From contig JABRWF010000007.1 in NCBI GenBank assembly GCA_018343915.1, positions 372,001 through 436,000 on the forward strand: DNA of 64,000 nt, given 5' to 3'. Below the pieces are notes generated by a model. The model was not told the origin of the DNA, ran no database searches, and saw nothing but the letters and a program-made list of their open reading frames with translations. Shown one piece after another: positions 44,792 to 60,400 of this stretch. This DNA is from Agroathelia rolfsii (taxonomy: Eukaryota > Basidiomycota > Agaricomycetes > Amylocorticiales > Amylocorticiaceae). Each line of letters begins with the position of its first letter. Within the stretch, counting starts at the first letter, position 1. Made by a program: the position numbers and the translations under genes.

Positions 44792-47141
44792 TCAGAGCAG
44801 CTGCTTTAGGACTATGTCAGATTGAGGACTCGGTGTGGCCCAGACTAAGTAAAAAGTGATGGATGAGAAACTAAGTGTTTGTTTTCGACATTGGGAGAGA
44901 TATCAACTTACAAGAAAGAGCGATAACGGCGTATAATGCGAGTAGCATCACGCCTTCCATGTAATTTGATTTTCCGTCCCTGAAATGGTTGTGTTATCAG
45001 CTCCGCGGTGGTAATATTTATAAAGAGTAATTGTGAGGCACGTACTGAACAAGAAGGCAGACTAGGATCACAGAGACGAAGAGTGCAATTGTCTCGAAGT
45101 TGTAGAAGAAAAGGGTAAGGTTGTGGCCCGTACTGCGTTTGTAGAAAACCAACAGTATTAGAGATCATGTGGTGGGCGAGCAAACAGCGAGCACAAATTT
45201 ACTTACATCCAACCAATGATGACAAGAAGAGGGATAACAAAGCTTGCGATTTGCTGTTGAAGAAGAATGGTTATTATCAACAAGGATACAAGCGTTGAGT
45301 AACGCACAATAGAACTGCCGACGCAGATCTGGATAGACAGCTCCATCTTATGCTTCATGGCCATCCAAATAGAGGTAACATGTTCGGCCGCATTTGCCTT
45401 TTTTTAATTTGGAATGCATTAGTCACATTGTAGATTGATTGAGATGTAGCTAGGGTTGGACTCACGACAATTGGAATCAAGATAGTGCCAATGAACGCCT
45501 TAGGGATGCTATAGTGCTCTGAGAATTCTTCGATGGAAGCAACCACTGTTATATGTTGAAAAAGAATGTTAAAAATAGAAATTTACACAGACGTCAAGTG
45601 TGGGATCGACGTACGGTAGTCAGCACAGAAAGATGTGATCACAGTGACGATGAGGAGACTTGAAAATAGCATATCTTTAGGCTTATATCACTGGCAACCG
45701 TAGAGAAAAGTGCATACGCAGAGGCAGCGGAAACTATGCTCATTTTGGCTTCTTCTTCTTGCTCTTGTTCTTGCTCTTGATACCCATCTTGAGGAATTTT
45801 AGGAAGGACCTTGAGCTATTGAAGCCCAAAGAAATGAGTGTACATTCTCTACGGATGCAATAAGGTCGTAACCGACCTGGAAGACAAGATAGGCAACATA
45901 GACAATGAGGAGAACGATAGCTGTGCCGCGGGATATGGTCACAAGTCCGACTTGAGCGTTATGATCAAGGTCAGAGTTTTTGAGAAGCACTGGGGACTCG
46001 ATGGGGCTAGTTGTCATGTTTGTATTCTGCTGCGAATTTCCCAGCTGAGTGCTGTGGTATGCCGCTGGGATGACGAGTGCTATGTGATGACAATGTTATT
46101 GTCAGTCAGGTTGAAAAATGGGGTATGTATGTAAAACTCACTGATACAGGCCAGCGTCATGAGCTAATAGTTGATAAGTCAGTAATAAGTCCTGAATCCT
46201 GGAAATTGATTATCTGAAGAAGGCTTACCGAAGCTGCACTGTACATGATTATCAGACAAGAGTAGCAAAGATATAAAAAGTTGACTCACGCTTGAGCTCC
46301 TGTGGCTCGGAATGAACTTTGAGGTTCCACATAACCACCTATTAGAGAAAAGATGGTCATTCCCTCAGAATCGAGGCTTGAATATAACCGATACATACCA
46401 GCAACAAAGGATGATCCCAAGACAAGAAGAAGATTGGACAAAATCGATCCCAAGAGCTAAGGACGATGATGTTAATGTATAAACCACAAAATACCAATAT
46501 GACTCTATCAACGGACCGAAGTCTGGACAATACGCATTTCATCTAGAGAATTCAGGTTCAAAATACATTCTCTCAACTACAGCTGTGAAGATATGGTTTA
46601 CCTTGTAACAGAGCTGCGATGCCGACGATGATTTCCACAGCATTACCAAAGGAAGCATTGAGGAGGCTAGATTAAGAAGAGTCAACATTCTCTGCCTGTG
46701 AAATGTAGACAAGAGCGTATCGCCCAGGCCATGCTACTCACCCAGATACGGTTGCGCCGAGCGTAACAGACATCTGATCTGTGGCTTCGCCCAAAAGCTG
46801 CGCGGGAATGAGAGACAACTATTAGGTACGAAGCCTAGAGGTATAAATGGGGATAGGCGCCCTACACTAGCGAGGGGAACAATGGCAAAGAAACTGAATG
46901 CGAAACGCAGAGTACTGTCCCAGTTGAGGTGGTGTGCGATAAACGAGAGGGGGACAAAGACCAGAAATAGGTTTAGGTATGAGCCAAACCAAAAATGTTT
47001 GTAGGATTGTGCAAATGATGGCTCGCCCTCTCCTTTGAGGGCGCCCAGGAAGGTGCGATGTGCTGGCTGTTCAAGATGTCCATTGTGATACGGGAGAGAA
47101 CTAGTGCTATTATCAAGCAGACGCGTTCTTTCTGAAGCCAT
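44792..47141 (-). CDS. VCX1: Vacuolar Ca2+/H+ antiporter (CAX family)
   Basis: Moves cytosolic calcium into the vacuole in exchange for protons. About 430 residues with some eleven membrane segments. N-terminus MASERTRLLDNSTSSLPYHN (cytosolic), then SYLNLFLVFVPLSFIAHHLN, FAFSFFAIVPLAS. First CAX repeat: LNASFGNAVEIIVG (GNxxE). An acidic linker between halves reads QEQEQEQEEEAK. Second repeat: FIGTILIPIVANAAEHVTSI (NAAEH), MKHKMELSIQICVGSSIQIA, and a final membrane part NLTLFFYNFETIALFVSVIL. The last exon, after the donor gtaagt in ALS, adds FWATPSPQSDIVLKQLL and stops at 44792. A TATATATA run at 47211-47218 is about 70 bp before the start ATG (47141). Around a dozen introns. Confidence 0.93.
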
Positions 47142-47554
47142 GGTGATTATGGGCAGTGTTGTTGTAGAGTGATGGGATAAGTGAGTGGCGGGATGACTTG
47201 AACTGTGACGTTATATATGCGAAGCGGTAGCAGTGGAGACGCGCCAAGGACAGAAGCATGTAATCGGTGTGGGCAGTGTGGTTCGTTGCTCCTTATCAAT
47301 TTGTCCACTCCAGCGGTGCATAGCCCCCTTTTCCATTCCATTTTGTATTTTGCATTCGTATATAATTACAGGGTAATATCATGTACTCCATGAGCACAAG
47401 AGTGAGAAAATGTACCTAGTCTAGGCCAATATGGTTCATCCTATCTACAATCTACTACCCCTTAGCTGCCAATGGACGGATGCCCAGCCAGCATCGCCCA
47501 ACGGTGGTTATCGTCCACATATGTTCAGCCAGTGGTTCGCAGCTTGGTCATTGC
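47142..47554. promoter_or_regulatory. VCX1 promoter and 3' flank of the phosphatase gene
   Basis: Both neighbours are on the minus strand. The TATATATA run at 47211-47218 is the probable VCX1 TATA box. Nothing else was recognised. Confidence 0.5.
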
Positions 47555-48774
47555 TCAGGTAGTTCCTTGGCCATTGATCACCTGTACCACAGGTCCTGAA
47601 CCACCGCCAACACTACCAACTACTTCGTCATTGAAAGCCTGAGCCATCGCTACTTCGTCGGGATTTACCACCGGTTGCTGCGCTATCCCAGATTCTCCGC
47701 CGACGCCCAGATGCGACACATCAGCGTACTGCACTACCACACCTGTGCCGTCCCGCCTCTCGATATCGACAACGGAAATTGAAGCATTGTAACATCGCCC
47801 GACGCGCATTCCCGACTCAGCGCAGCGCAGGGCACCCTGCGCTAGCAATAGCTGTACCATGAAACCGATCACGCCCCCATGGCTGACTACGAGTACGTTT
47901 CGCCAGCGAGGTCGATTATCTTTAGCTTCCGTTATATGGGCGGCAACATGCTTCTCCTGACTAGCCGCTGAGTTACGTGGGTCCGGGTCGGCGTTTAGGT
48001 CGCTGAGGTTGTCCTGGCCGCCCAAGACGGTCTCGAGCATGTCATTCCACCAATTCATACACCGTTCCGTGAACGCTTGCGTGTTCTCGGCTGTGTGCAT
48101 GCCTATTGTGGCCTTTTGCGCGACGGGCTTTCCTTCCAGGTTTCCCATAAACTGCAATGTCAAAAGAACCGCACAGCAGTGGCGATGTAACGGGACAACA
48201 ATGCCAGTGACATCACATTACACATAGATGGAATCGATCGGTGGCGTGAAGAGACAGAAGAGAAATGTACACGATCACATTCCAGGAACAAATTAGGCAG
48301 TTAGCTGTGTGAAGTATAAGAGAATGGTACAGAGAGATGCCCGTACCCGCTCTCGGAGCGCTGGCTGTGCGCGCAGCGGAATATCCCTGTGATATACCAA
48401 GATGGCTTCTGCCGTCTAACGTAGCACATTCTGTTTCTTTATCATCTTCTGCACAGCACTCAAAAAGTTTATATAAGGTGGCACGTCCTTTGTCAGAGCC
48501 TTAAGCTTTGATTGAATATGGGGACCCCGGCAGAGTGAAATGGGTAGAGGACAGAGTAAAACCAGAGCAGGTAGCACACACATACCTTCCTCGCCCTCTC
48601 CAGATCACTGGTGAACGCATAATCAAACGGGACTTTTTCGAGAATTTCTGCCGTCTGGCGCGCTTGCAGGATGCCTTCCGCGTTCAGAGGTGTGTTCAGT
48701 TGGCCTTGGATGATTCCCTTTCGGTTTGCGTCAGTCTCGCCATGACGAACGATGTAGAGACGTGCGAATATCAT
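47555..48774 (-). CDS. Histidine-phosphatase (phosphoglycerate-mutase-like) family protein
   Basis: Branch-1 histidine phosphatase; substrate unknown, related to fructose-2,6-bisphosphatase/TIGAR and cofactor-dependent PGM-like phosphatases. Exon 1 (from ATG 48774): MIFARLYIVRHGETDANRKG with the catalytic RHGET, then GQLNTPLNAEGILQARQTAE and SDLERARK. A 170-nt intron leads to a short exon (about 48418-48358: TAEAILVYHRDIPLRAQPAL RER). After another intron comes FMGNLEGKPV..., RWRNVLVVSHGGVIGFMVQL (second catalytic His in SHGG) and a Gly-rich C-terminus ending VINGQGTT. The fold's key residues (His, Arg, His) are all seen. Confidence 0.87.
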
Positions 48775-50225
48775 GTCAGTGACGTGTTGGAAAGAGATCT
48801 GGAGGTGTTGTGTGCTCTAATGAATTTAATTGGCCTGATCATACACCGATCGATAATGATCAGAAGGAAGGAAGAAGCCCCATGTTTCGCAACGCTCACA
48901 ATTAAGGCCATATATCGCCAGGAAGTAATTAATACGGTGTGGGCATAACACTACCGGCGTGAAAATCAGAGCAAACATCTCTGAGATTGATCTTTGACTT
49001 GGAGACCGAGGCACGCTATTCATTACCTTTCCCCCATAAGAATCTGAGCCTTAGGCCTTATTATTCATACACATTGCTACGGAATGTGATGCATATGGAA
49101 ACAGCAACAAGGAGCCTGGGACATGCATAGATTAGAATGAATGGTCGCGCAAATGCAGCAACTCCGAGTTAAAGAGCGCAATCATGATCTTGAGCTGAAT
49201 TATGGGCTTAACTCGTCCCACTTTTAGTACTAGTAGTTACTGGCCTTGATTGATATATAAGCGCTTGATTGCTCTCGGACAGGCCGTTGCAAGTCTCAAG
49301 AAGTACTAAGAAATATGTCCACCCCTCCTGGGGCAATCAACGTTCATTATCAGTTCAGTGAGTTCACACATTCGTAATCTTGCCTCTCTGTGACTCCAAC
49401 TCAAAGTTCACGAGAGGAGTAGACTTAGCATTTTTTTTTTTGAATAAAACCATACTCTGTTAAACTACGGCAAACGACAACAAAGAGCAGTGGTCAACGC
49501 AAGAAAGAAATATCCTGCTTGTCTACTTGTCCATCGTTGTGCCAGCCTGAGTTCGTTCTTGTTATTCTAGTTCTACTGATGACCTCAGGTTGAAATTTTT
49601 TAAAGCATTGCCATCCATCAATTAGAATGTACCTAGTCTAGAAATCCGATACCCAAGGCAGGCAAATTAAAATCAAGCATTGTGGGAGTTCACGTAACCC
49701 ATAATTACACGGTTAACATCGGCTTCATAAAATCTCGGCAAGCCATTACAGTCCAATCGGCTTGGCATTTTATTTAAATATATTGAGCAGTACCAGTGTG
49801 CTTCTAAACTTCAACGCTCTCTCAACCTTGCAAGCCCGTATTAATCAGACGGGACATTAGAAGGCCAGGTCGACCACATAAGGAGCTTATCTTCACGGGT
49901 TTGCTCTACGGCTTTATAGCTTGTGCCTTTATGATAAATACAGATACCCATTTGATACAAAACCCATCGTATGACAGTAAAAAAGTGCACAGCAGGAATA
50001 AAAAGGATTACAAACAAACAAAGAAAGCAACTCTCGATAACCTGCCTACTTTTCAAGCGAACCGACAACAGCCTGAAGAACATATTGAGTCAAAAAGGAG
50101 AAAATAAGGCCATCGCAATATGCATACGCAAAATGTTTCCGACGAAGACAGCGACGACAATGGGTGAAAAATTGGCGAAAACGTTAACAGGGACAACATG
50201 GCGATAACCTTGAACAAAAAGCAAT
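48775..50225. other. 1.45-kb intergenic stretch with one orphan promoter plus short exon
   Basis: On the plus strand TATATAA (49254-49260) is followed 55 bp later by ATG 49315, a 14-codon frame (MSTPPGAINVHYQF) and a good donor gtgagt at 49361, with branch-like tgactcc and acceptor acttag near 49430; the next exon then runs into a T11 tract and stops. This may be the beginning of a truncated gene. The rest shows no coding or RNA signal. Confidence 0.4.
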
Positions 50226-53200
50226 CTACAGCAGAGCTTTGACTTCACCCGCCACACCCTTAACGCGCTCCTCCGGAAAGGCAGACGCGACGGCTTGCAC
50301 CGTCGTCGTGATCTCCGAGGCGTGCTCAGAAGACAGGGGCGAGCCGAGATTCTTGGCGCCATATGCCTGGGCAAAAAGAACAAGAACATCATCGAGTCAG
50401 ATCATCTTTGACTATTTAAGCTGTTGATGAGAAAAGAAGTGATCCGTACAATGTTACCCAGGGCCACCAGGGCGCGATAAGCAGCTTCGGAATCGGCTTT
50501 TTCGCCATTCAAGATCTGTACAGGGTCAAGCGGATAAGATCAATATCGGCATTATCTCTTTTGAGGGGGAAGCAATAAAAAATAGTAGTAAATTACGCCC
50601 CAATGCACTTACGTTGAGTACTAGCGATACCAACGGAGAGCGGATGTCGGCATTGATGCGCGTGCGTACAGCTTCGCATGAGATACTACGATACAATAAA
50701 TTAACTGGTCAGAAACACCCAATAGTAGTAAAAACGCGCAACGCAAGCAAAAACAAAATAAAACACTCACTTGAAGACGATCGTGGCCAGAGTCACACGT
50801 TGATTCTTATTCAGCACCTGGTACGGCGCCTGTGCCAACTTTTCTAATACCTACAAGAGGTTAACTCATGGCACAAAACGAAGCAAGATATAACAAGCAA
50901 CACACAAAAAAAAAAGAGGAAACACGAACATGAATCACCCAACTTCCCTGATTCACCGGTGTGCCTTCCTGGAACATGTTCGCAATGGCACGCAACAGGA
51001 GTAACACATTCGTCTCGCGCATTTTCGGTTGCGGCGTCTCCCACCCTTGACCGTCGACCCACTCTGCCGCGGTGAAGAGTCCAGTGAGGAAATGCATGCG
51101 TGCTTGTGCATCAGCGAATATGTCCTTGCAATATCCAAGTACAAGTCGGCTCAAGTCAAGCACTGTTATAAGAATAAAAAAAGAGAGAAAAATATTCATG
51201 AGACTAGAAAGTATACAAGACCCATTCTTTTTTTCACTCACCTGGGAACCGTGCGCTCTCAGGCCATCGCTCAAGCACAGTCAAGATGGCCTCGGTATTC
51301 TCTGCAGATGGGGCCTTGTCCGAGTTGCGTGGCGGCGTAGTAGAGACGCGGGTAAGATAGTCAAACGTGACATCCATGTGCCTCAGCTCACTTGGGTACA
51401 TGGCCAGCGAAGACGTCGACTATCATGCACAAGATTATGATAATGTGATCGTCAGCATCAACAAAAATTCGTACAATCGTTAAGCTGGGGCAGAACCGGC
51501 GTTGGATCACAACGGAGACTTACTCACAATCTCATTTCTTAACGCCTCGTCAATCTGGTTGATTTTGCCACGCATAGCAGGGACGTTGGCTTGCTTGAAC
51601 GTGACGGGTCGGGTCTGCATTTTCAAACCGGTATTGCTTAGTTATACGCAGAAAGAAAGAGAGAAAAAGGGAATTCACCACCGGTAGCACGGACGATGAT
51701 TTGGGCGCTTGCGCAGGGGCAGCAGGTCGTGACGGCGCTCCGCTATACCTCGATGCGCCGGTATACGGATCGCTGTATTGCGACGAGCTATCGTTCTGCG
51801 CAGGAGTTGTTGCATTTGACTGGTACCGATTCGCGCCCGTCCAAGGATCCGAATACGTCGACGCCGCACTGTTCGCCGCTGGTGCCGCCGTACTCTGGTA
51901 ACGCGTAGCGCCTTTATTATAAAGGACCAAAATTTCAGTTCAGACTTGACAAGTCAGAGTATATGCGCATTCGCGCAGCATTTTACAAACGCACCAGTCC
52001 ATGGGTCAACATATTCGTTATTTGCACCGAGTGTGACACCAGCCGTGTTCTGTTCAATAAACTTGACAACCTGGTCGATGTACGTCAGCGGCAAGTCGTT
52101 GCGCTGCAGGAAGTTCTGAGCTGCCGTGAATGGATTTTCTGTTTACAGTGTCAGTACGTGTAGGCAAGAAAACAAGGACCGTTGTAATGTCTACCTGAAG
52201 TATTGTACGGCAACTTCAGGGGTGGCACGCCGTCTTGGATATCAACATCAAACACATAATCATACTCCTTGCCCTCATAGAGCTGCTTGCGCCCTGAACC
52301 AACTGCATCGACGACATCACCGATCTTTTGCCAGTTGCCGCTCGCGCCGTCCCACTAAAAGACATAATGTAGAAAAATGAATCGGGTTGTGAGTTAAGAT
52401 TGCTTGTACACATAACGTAAGGAGATTGGTCTCGTGGGAGATACGGGAGAAGCCCGCCAACCGACAGAAACAGGGTGCCTTCCCCTTCAAGTACTCGAGA
52501 AATGCATGCGTGCTTACTCACCTGATGCGCTTCGACAACGTCTCCGTTCCTTACCATTTTCACATCACCGTCCTTCTTTCCTGTGATCATAAAAAAGGAT
52601 CCGTTCATCTCGACAAGACTCCAACACGAAAACACGGTACAGTTTCAACTCACCTGGCTGAGCCAACGCCTCAACACCGGGCAAATCCGTTTTCTTGACA
52701 TCCCCAACTTGTTGGCTGGGCAGTGCTTGGCTTGCAACTTGTGAGTCGAAGTCTTTGAGATCCTGTGCATTGGCCCAGCGTTCTTCGACTGCGCTGAAGA
52801 TGCGTACAGTGCCATCACTTGCGCCACTAACGATGTCTCCATTTGGCATCGTCGACACAGCCCAAACAGACACAGCTGGATGAACGATCGTCTGTGCGCA
52901 TTCACCATCTAGTTTAGGGATCGTAGATAATGAAACGGTGAGCGATCAAGGGAGTTAGCTAAGAAGAATGCTGCTTACCACGCCATATGCGTACCGTACG
53001 ATCTTCACCACTGGAGACGATGTCACCGCTGGGTAGCGAGGCAAGACTATATACAAATGAGGTGTGCCCCGAAAGGGTGAAGATCGCATCGCCTTCCAGG
53101 GTCCATACGCGGATTTCACTGACAAAGACAATAGATGGTTAGAGTGGGACAGGATGGAGATATGCAAACATAATGATGACGGACCTGTCGTTGGAACAAG

Positions 53201-54092
53201 AAGCAAAGCCGATGTCGGGTAGGAGTGTTAACCCACGCACAGCGTCTGTGTGGCCCTCGAATGTACGGATCTGTTTATGTTGCTGCCATAGTTTAACAGT
53301 CTTGTCCGCTGAGCCTGTAAGAGGTAAAGCAGATCAGTCTACCAATAATCTAAAAGTCAGCATAAGATAAAACACACACCTGTAAGGAATTGATCATCAT
53401 CAACTGCCTTGACGGCCCAGACAGATTGCTGGTGCCCTTTGAGTTCATACGTGAGCTGGAATCCCTTCCATACTTTTGCGGTCCTGCATATATGTAGGCA
53501 TATGCTGTCAATCACAAACAACAATGGCATCATTTTTCTGATTGGAACCAATAACTTGCCTGTCCCATGAGCCAGACACGATCACGCCACCCGCCGTTGA
53601 GTCGAGCGCGCACACGTTGTCGGAGTGGCCGATTAGGGTATAGTTGGGATTCTCGCGCGTCGGTGTCGTTGAATCTAGGACAAATACATTGATCACGGTG
53701 TCCTGGCCGCCTGTGACAGCGCAGCCTGTTGGGAGGAGATTTACGTAGTTTAGTATTGAAAAATTTCATATGGAATATGAAAGAAGTGAGAGATGAAGCA
53801 GGGAGGGATAATGGCTAATGGTAAAATGAGCATGTCGCCACAGGCGAAACTCGTACTTGCCCTGGGGAGCGTCTGGCGTCGGAGGGAGATAGGTGACGGC
53901 GTTAACGTATCGCGATCCTGCCTTGAGCAGCGATGCGGGTGCAAACGCAGCAGCAGCAGGTGCGGACTGCCTCTGCCAATAGATCGCGGTCGAGTCACGG
54001 GATGCGGAGAGCACGACGCCGTCTGTGGGAGAGGCGACTGCGCGTACATCTGAGGAGTGGGAGGCGAGGGATGCAGAGAGTTTGTAGACCAT
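50226..54092 (-). CDS. DOA1: Doa1/Ufd3 (PLAA), Cdc48-binding WD40-PFU-PUL ubiquitin-binding protein
   Basis: Cofactor of Cdc48/p97 in ubiquitin homeostasis, ribophagy and membrane-protein sorting. Seven WD40 repeats from ATG 54092: [120 protein letters not shown]. Then the PFU ubiquitin-binding part: [61 protein letters not shown] Tyr/Ser/Thr-rich linker has three TDPWTGAxRYQS-like repeats. The C-terminal PUL armadillo domain includes [49 protein letters not shown] and ends VKALL. About fifteen introns. Full-length by comparison with family order. Confidence 0.94.
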
Positions 54093-54313
54093 TGGGCGTT
54101 GCAGACGGCGATGGCGATGAGGAGAGCGATAGTGGTGGTTAGGACGTAAGGAGGGCGATGGAGGCGATGGCGACCAGGACGTGGGCCATAAGAGTCTCAG
54201 AGGGCTAGAACTCGGCCATCTCCTATACTAGTATGTCACAATTGTAGTCTATTGCATAACCGACTACAATCCACTAGTATTACAATGTAACAAATGTCTA
54301 ATCAACAACCATA
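54093..54313. other. Short gap, MCM7 3' end to DOA1 start
   Basis: 221 bp containing the DOA1 promoter and the MCM7 3' flank. No TATA box was recognised. The first 90 bp are made of gat/gag-rich repeats (ggcgatggcgatgagg). Confidence 0.4.
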
Positions 54314-57220
<2,907 letters not shown>

Positions 57221-57461
57221 GACCGGCGCCGTATATGGTTCTAAAGGGCAACAACTGGCAGCAATAATAATAAACGCGACGCGCTGGTTTGCTTCCGGTA
57301 ATCACGATCACGTGGTCTGATGCGGTGATGTCCATAAGTTGCTTATTGGTCAACTTGGATTGGCTGAAGTATCATTTCCACTTAAACAAGTACTTATAAA
57401 GATTTTGGATACCCCTTCTAGGCTCTCCGTGTGTCTGAGCTTCACACAACAAAGCCGTAAA
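57221..57461. promoter_or_regulatory. Shared divergent promoter of MCM7 and the DNA methyltransferase, with MCB-like motifs
   Basis: 241 bp between opposed start codons. ACGCGACGCG at 57274-57283 contains two ACGCG cores, the half of the MluI cell-cycle box bound by MBF (Mbp1/Swi6) in fungi. A CACGTG E-box is at 57309-57314. A TATA-like cttataaag lies at about 57393-57400 on the methyltransferase side. Regulation by MBF is inferred from motif and gene content, not shown. Confidence 0.65.
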
Positions 57462-60400
57462 ATGGCCTCAAAGCCGTATCGAAAGCGGCTGCCAGACACT
57501 CGGAGCCAGAGTCCGGCATCACCATCAGCAACACCAGCCTGTTCAAGCATACGGGCCAGTACTACTAGTAGCGATGCTGGTCCACAACGCAAGAAGATCA
57601 AGACAGCTAGCGCAGAGGAGGTTGAGGAAATGGTATGGCTCTCAGAGCTCTAGCTTGGAAACCTGATGGAAATTTCTTTCAAGCTGGTTGACTTAGGCGA
57701 TGAAAAGTCGAGTGGAAGTAGAGGTACTACAGTTCGATGCATTTAATCGCCGTTTCTTGCTCGAGATCTGAATTTGCGTCGACGCCACTTACAGAAGCAA
57801 CCATACTCTCAGAAGACATGTGCTATCACTTCGGTGACGAAGAGTTTGAAGATGCGGACACAGTCATCGCAGGCGAGACTGAACTCGATGAAGACGACAC
57901 TGCGCCCGTACGTCTGCTGCAGGGCTTCACCATCTATGACTCCGACACACTCGAGTTGGTCGATGTATTGGACATTCCTCTATACCCCGAACGCGATCTC
58001 AGAGCCTCTGGCCTTGTTGTGCCATGGCCGGGCGACGCAGACGACATCTTTATCGAGACGGACGAGGTCCAGGAGGATGAGGACCCGTCTTGGTTAGCTT
58101 TGAGCCGCATCCTCGAGCTAAATATTCACTACCAATATGATGATGACGAGCCTTTCGATCCGTGAGTCGACATAATCATACATAAGACATTCATTCATAA
58201 ACCATATTTTTTTAGTAAGATTTATTTACGTACTAAATACGCTTGGTACATCTTGGATACTCCTTCAAACCAGTATCATACAAGATACGCGACATTTTGG
58301 GCACATCACCGCCTCATGCACCTTGTTCTCACTTCTTGCATTGAGCAACCAGATATCACGCTCGAAGAGTTCCACGAACTTCTTCATATCACAGAGGATT
58401 CCCCCTTGTCCGTCGCTGCCGCCATGGTCATTCTTGGAAGAGAATTTACGCCGACAGATCTTGATAACGACTTTGTATGCTTCCATACCCCTTTGCATTG
58501 TTATTCAGCCATAATTTCCCACCCTTCTTTGCTTTACAGAAATTGTACATGTATAGTCATCAAGACGAGCTCCTTTCCCCGTTTTATGACGTTCCTCTCA
58601 TCCGAACGCTGCTCGACCTGTCGGATGATGTTCATGCGCCAAGACGTCACAAATCCAGATCCTCAGCAGCATCGTCGTTTTCATCATCATCATCCAAAAG
58701 CGTCAGCAAGAAAACAACAAGAATTCGTAAATCAGGACCTCCCGTCACGAATAAGAGACGCCGCCAGCAAGAAGAAACGACCGTTGTCACCGAACGAGTT
58801 GGCACCATTGCACAGCGCCTGTACAACCGCACCCTTGCTGCCGCTAATCAAGTTTCAGACGAGATTATGTGCATGAGTGAGGTGCCACGACCGTCGCAGA
58901 AGGCCAACGTACCATCATGGCCGGTACACGATACGAACGTTATCATCGAGTGGGGTGATCCTGATCCCAATGGCCCGCATGGGTATTATCTGTCTGTCTT
59001 TTTAGACGGAATAGAGTATCGGGTACGAATGATTACTTTGTGCATTTCTGCATTTCTGTCTTTTGTGGTTAACGTTTCTCTTACGAAGCCAGGTGATTCT
59101 GCTCTCGTCCTCTCTGGGGAGGACAACCATAAGGCTCGCTCTCAAAGTGCTAGTCATATTGCGGCGCAGAGCACGAATAAGCTGGCCAATAGTTGTTGGT
59201 AAGCAATGAAAACCATATGCTCAATTGCTGAACCTTAAGTCCACCCTTGTTAGGGTGATCAAAATCTGCTCTTTGTTCGAGGAAGACGGAGAGAAGATGC
59301 TCCACGGGCAATGGTTCCAGCACGCCTCCAAGACGATCCTGCAAGAGGCCGAGGATCCCCGCGCACTCTACCTGGTTGATGAGTGCGATGACGTAAAACT
59401 CGACAGCATTCACCAAAAAGCCAATGTGCGCACTCTGCCCCGAGACGAGGCTATACCCCAAGACCCAAATTCGGCACTATTCGGAGAGCGACCAGAGAAT
59501 GATTTCTATCATGTGTAAGGGATCAATCAAGGATGCAAAAAATTGCGTATTCACCGATCTGATCTGTAACGCAGCCTCACCTGGGACCCGGATGGCATCC
59601 GGTTCTTCGAGCCTGATGAAGAATTTGTCAAATATACCATTGCCAACGATATCGAGGCGCATATATCGTGCTTTTCGTGCGGCCTGCGTAATCGCCGACA
59701 AGAAGCCAAAATACCCAGTCCTCTCCCCGGCAAGCGCGGCTTCAAGTATTATGATGTCAACTATCACGTCTTTGATTTCGTCTACGTCGTGCCCAAGGCA
59801 TTTGTGGGCGTGTATTTACTCGCGCAGATCGAGAGTGTTAGCGTCATGAAGAGGAAAATCGCAGTACGTTATTATGGGCGCTACAACGACATTCGCCAGC
59901 CGCGGCAGCATCAAAAGTTGGGTAAAACAACAATCCCTGTCCACTCACATGACGTGTGTCGAGGTTGTTTTTTTATCTGTATGCATTGTATCCTCACTTT
60001 ACGATTCTAGCTTCGTCTATACCGTACCGAACTTGTCGAAGAAATCAGCATCTCAGAAACAAACGGCAAATTCTACGTGCGGCGGTTTACACATAGCAGT
60101 CCCAAGGAGCACCTCCTCGAATGGCTGGACCACGATGACCACTTCTTCGTCGTAGACGCGTACTCGGGTGCGGGGTATGCCAAAAACATCGACGATCTGC
60201 ACTTTCTCTCGAAGAGCATCTGGAAGAATTGCGAAGAGTGCCTATCGGCTCGTGAGGAAACCTTTGAGGAGGAAAGGCAGTATTTGGATACTCAATTGCC
60301 TTTGAATGGACTTGAATTATTCGCGGGTACGGAACCTTGGGACCCCAAGCTTTCTCTATGGGTGGATAGAACGCTAATGATACATATATCAAAGGTGCTG

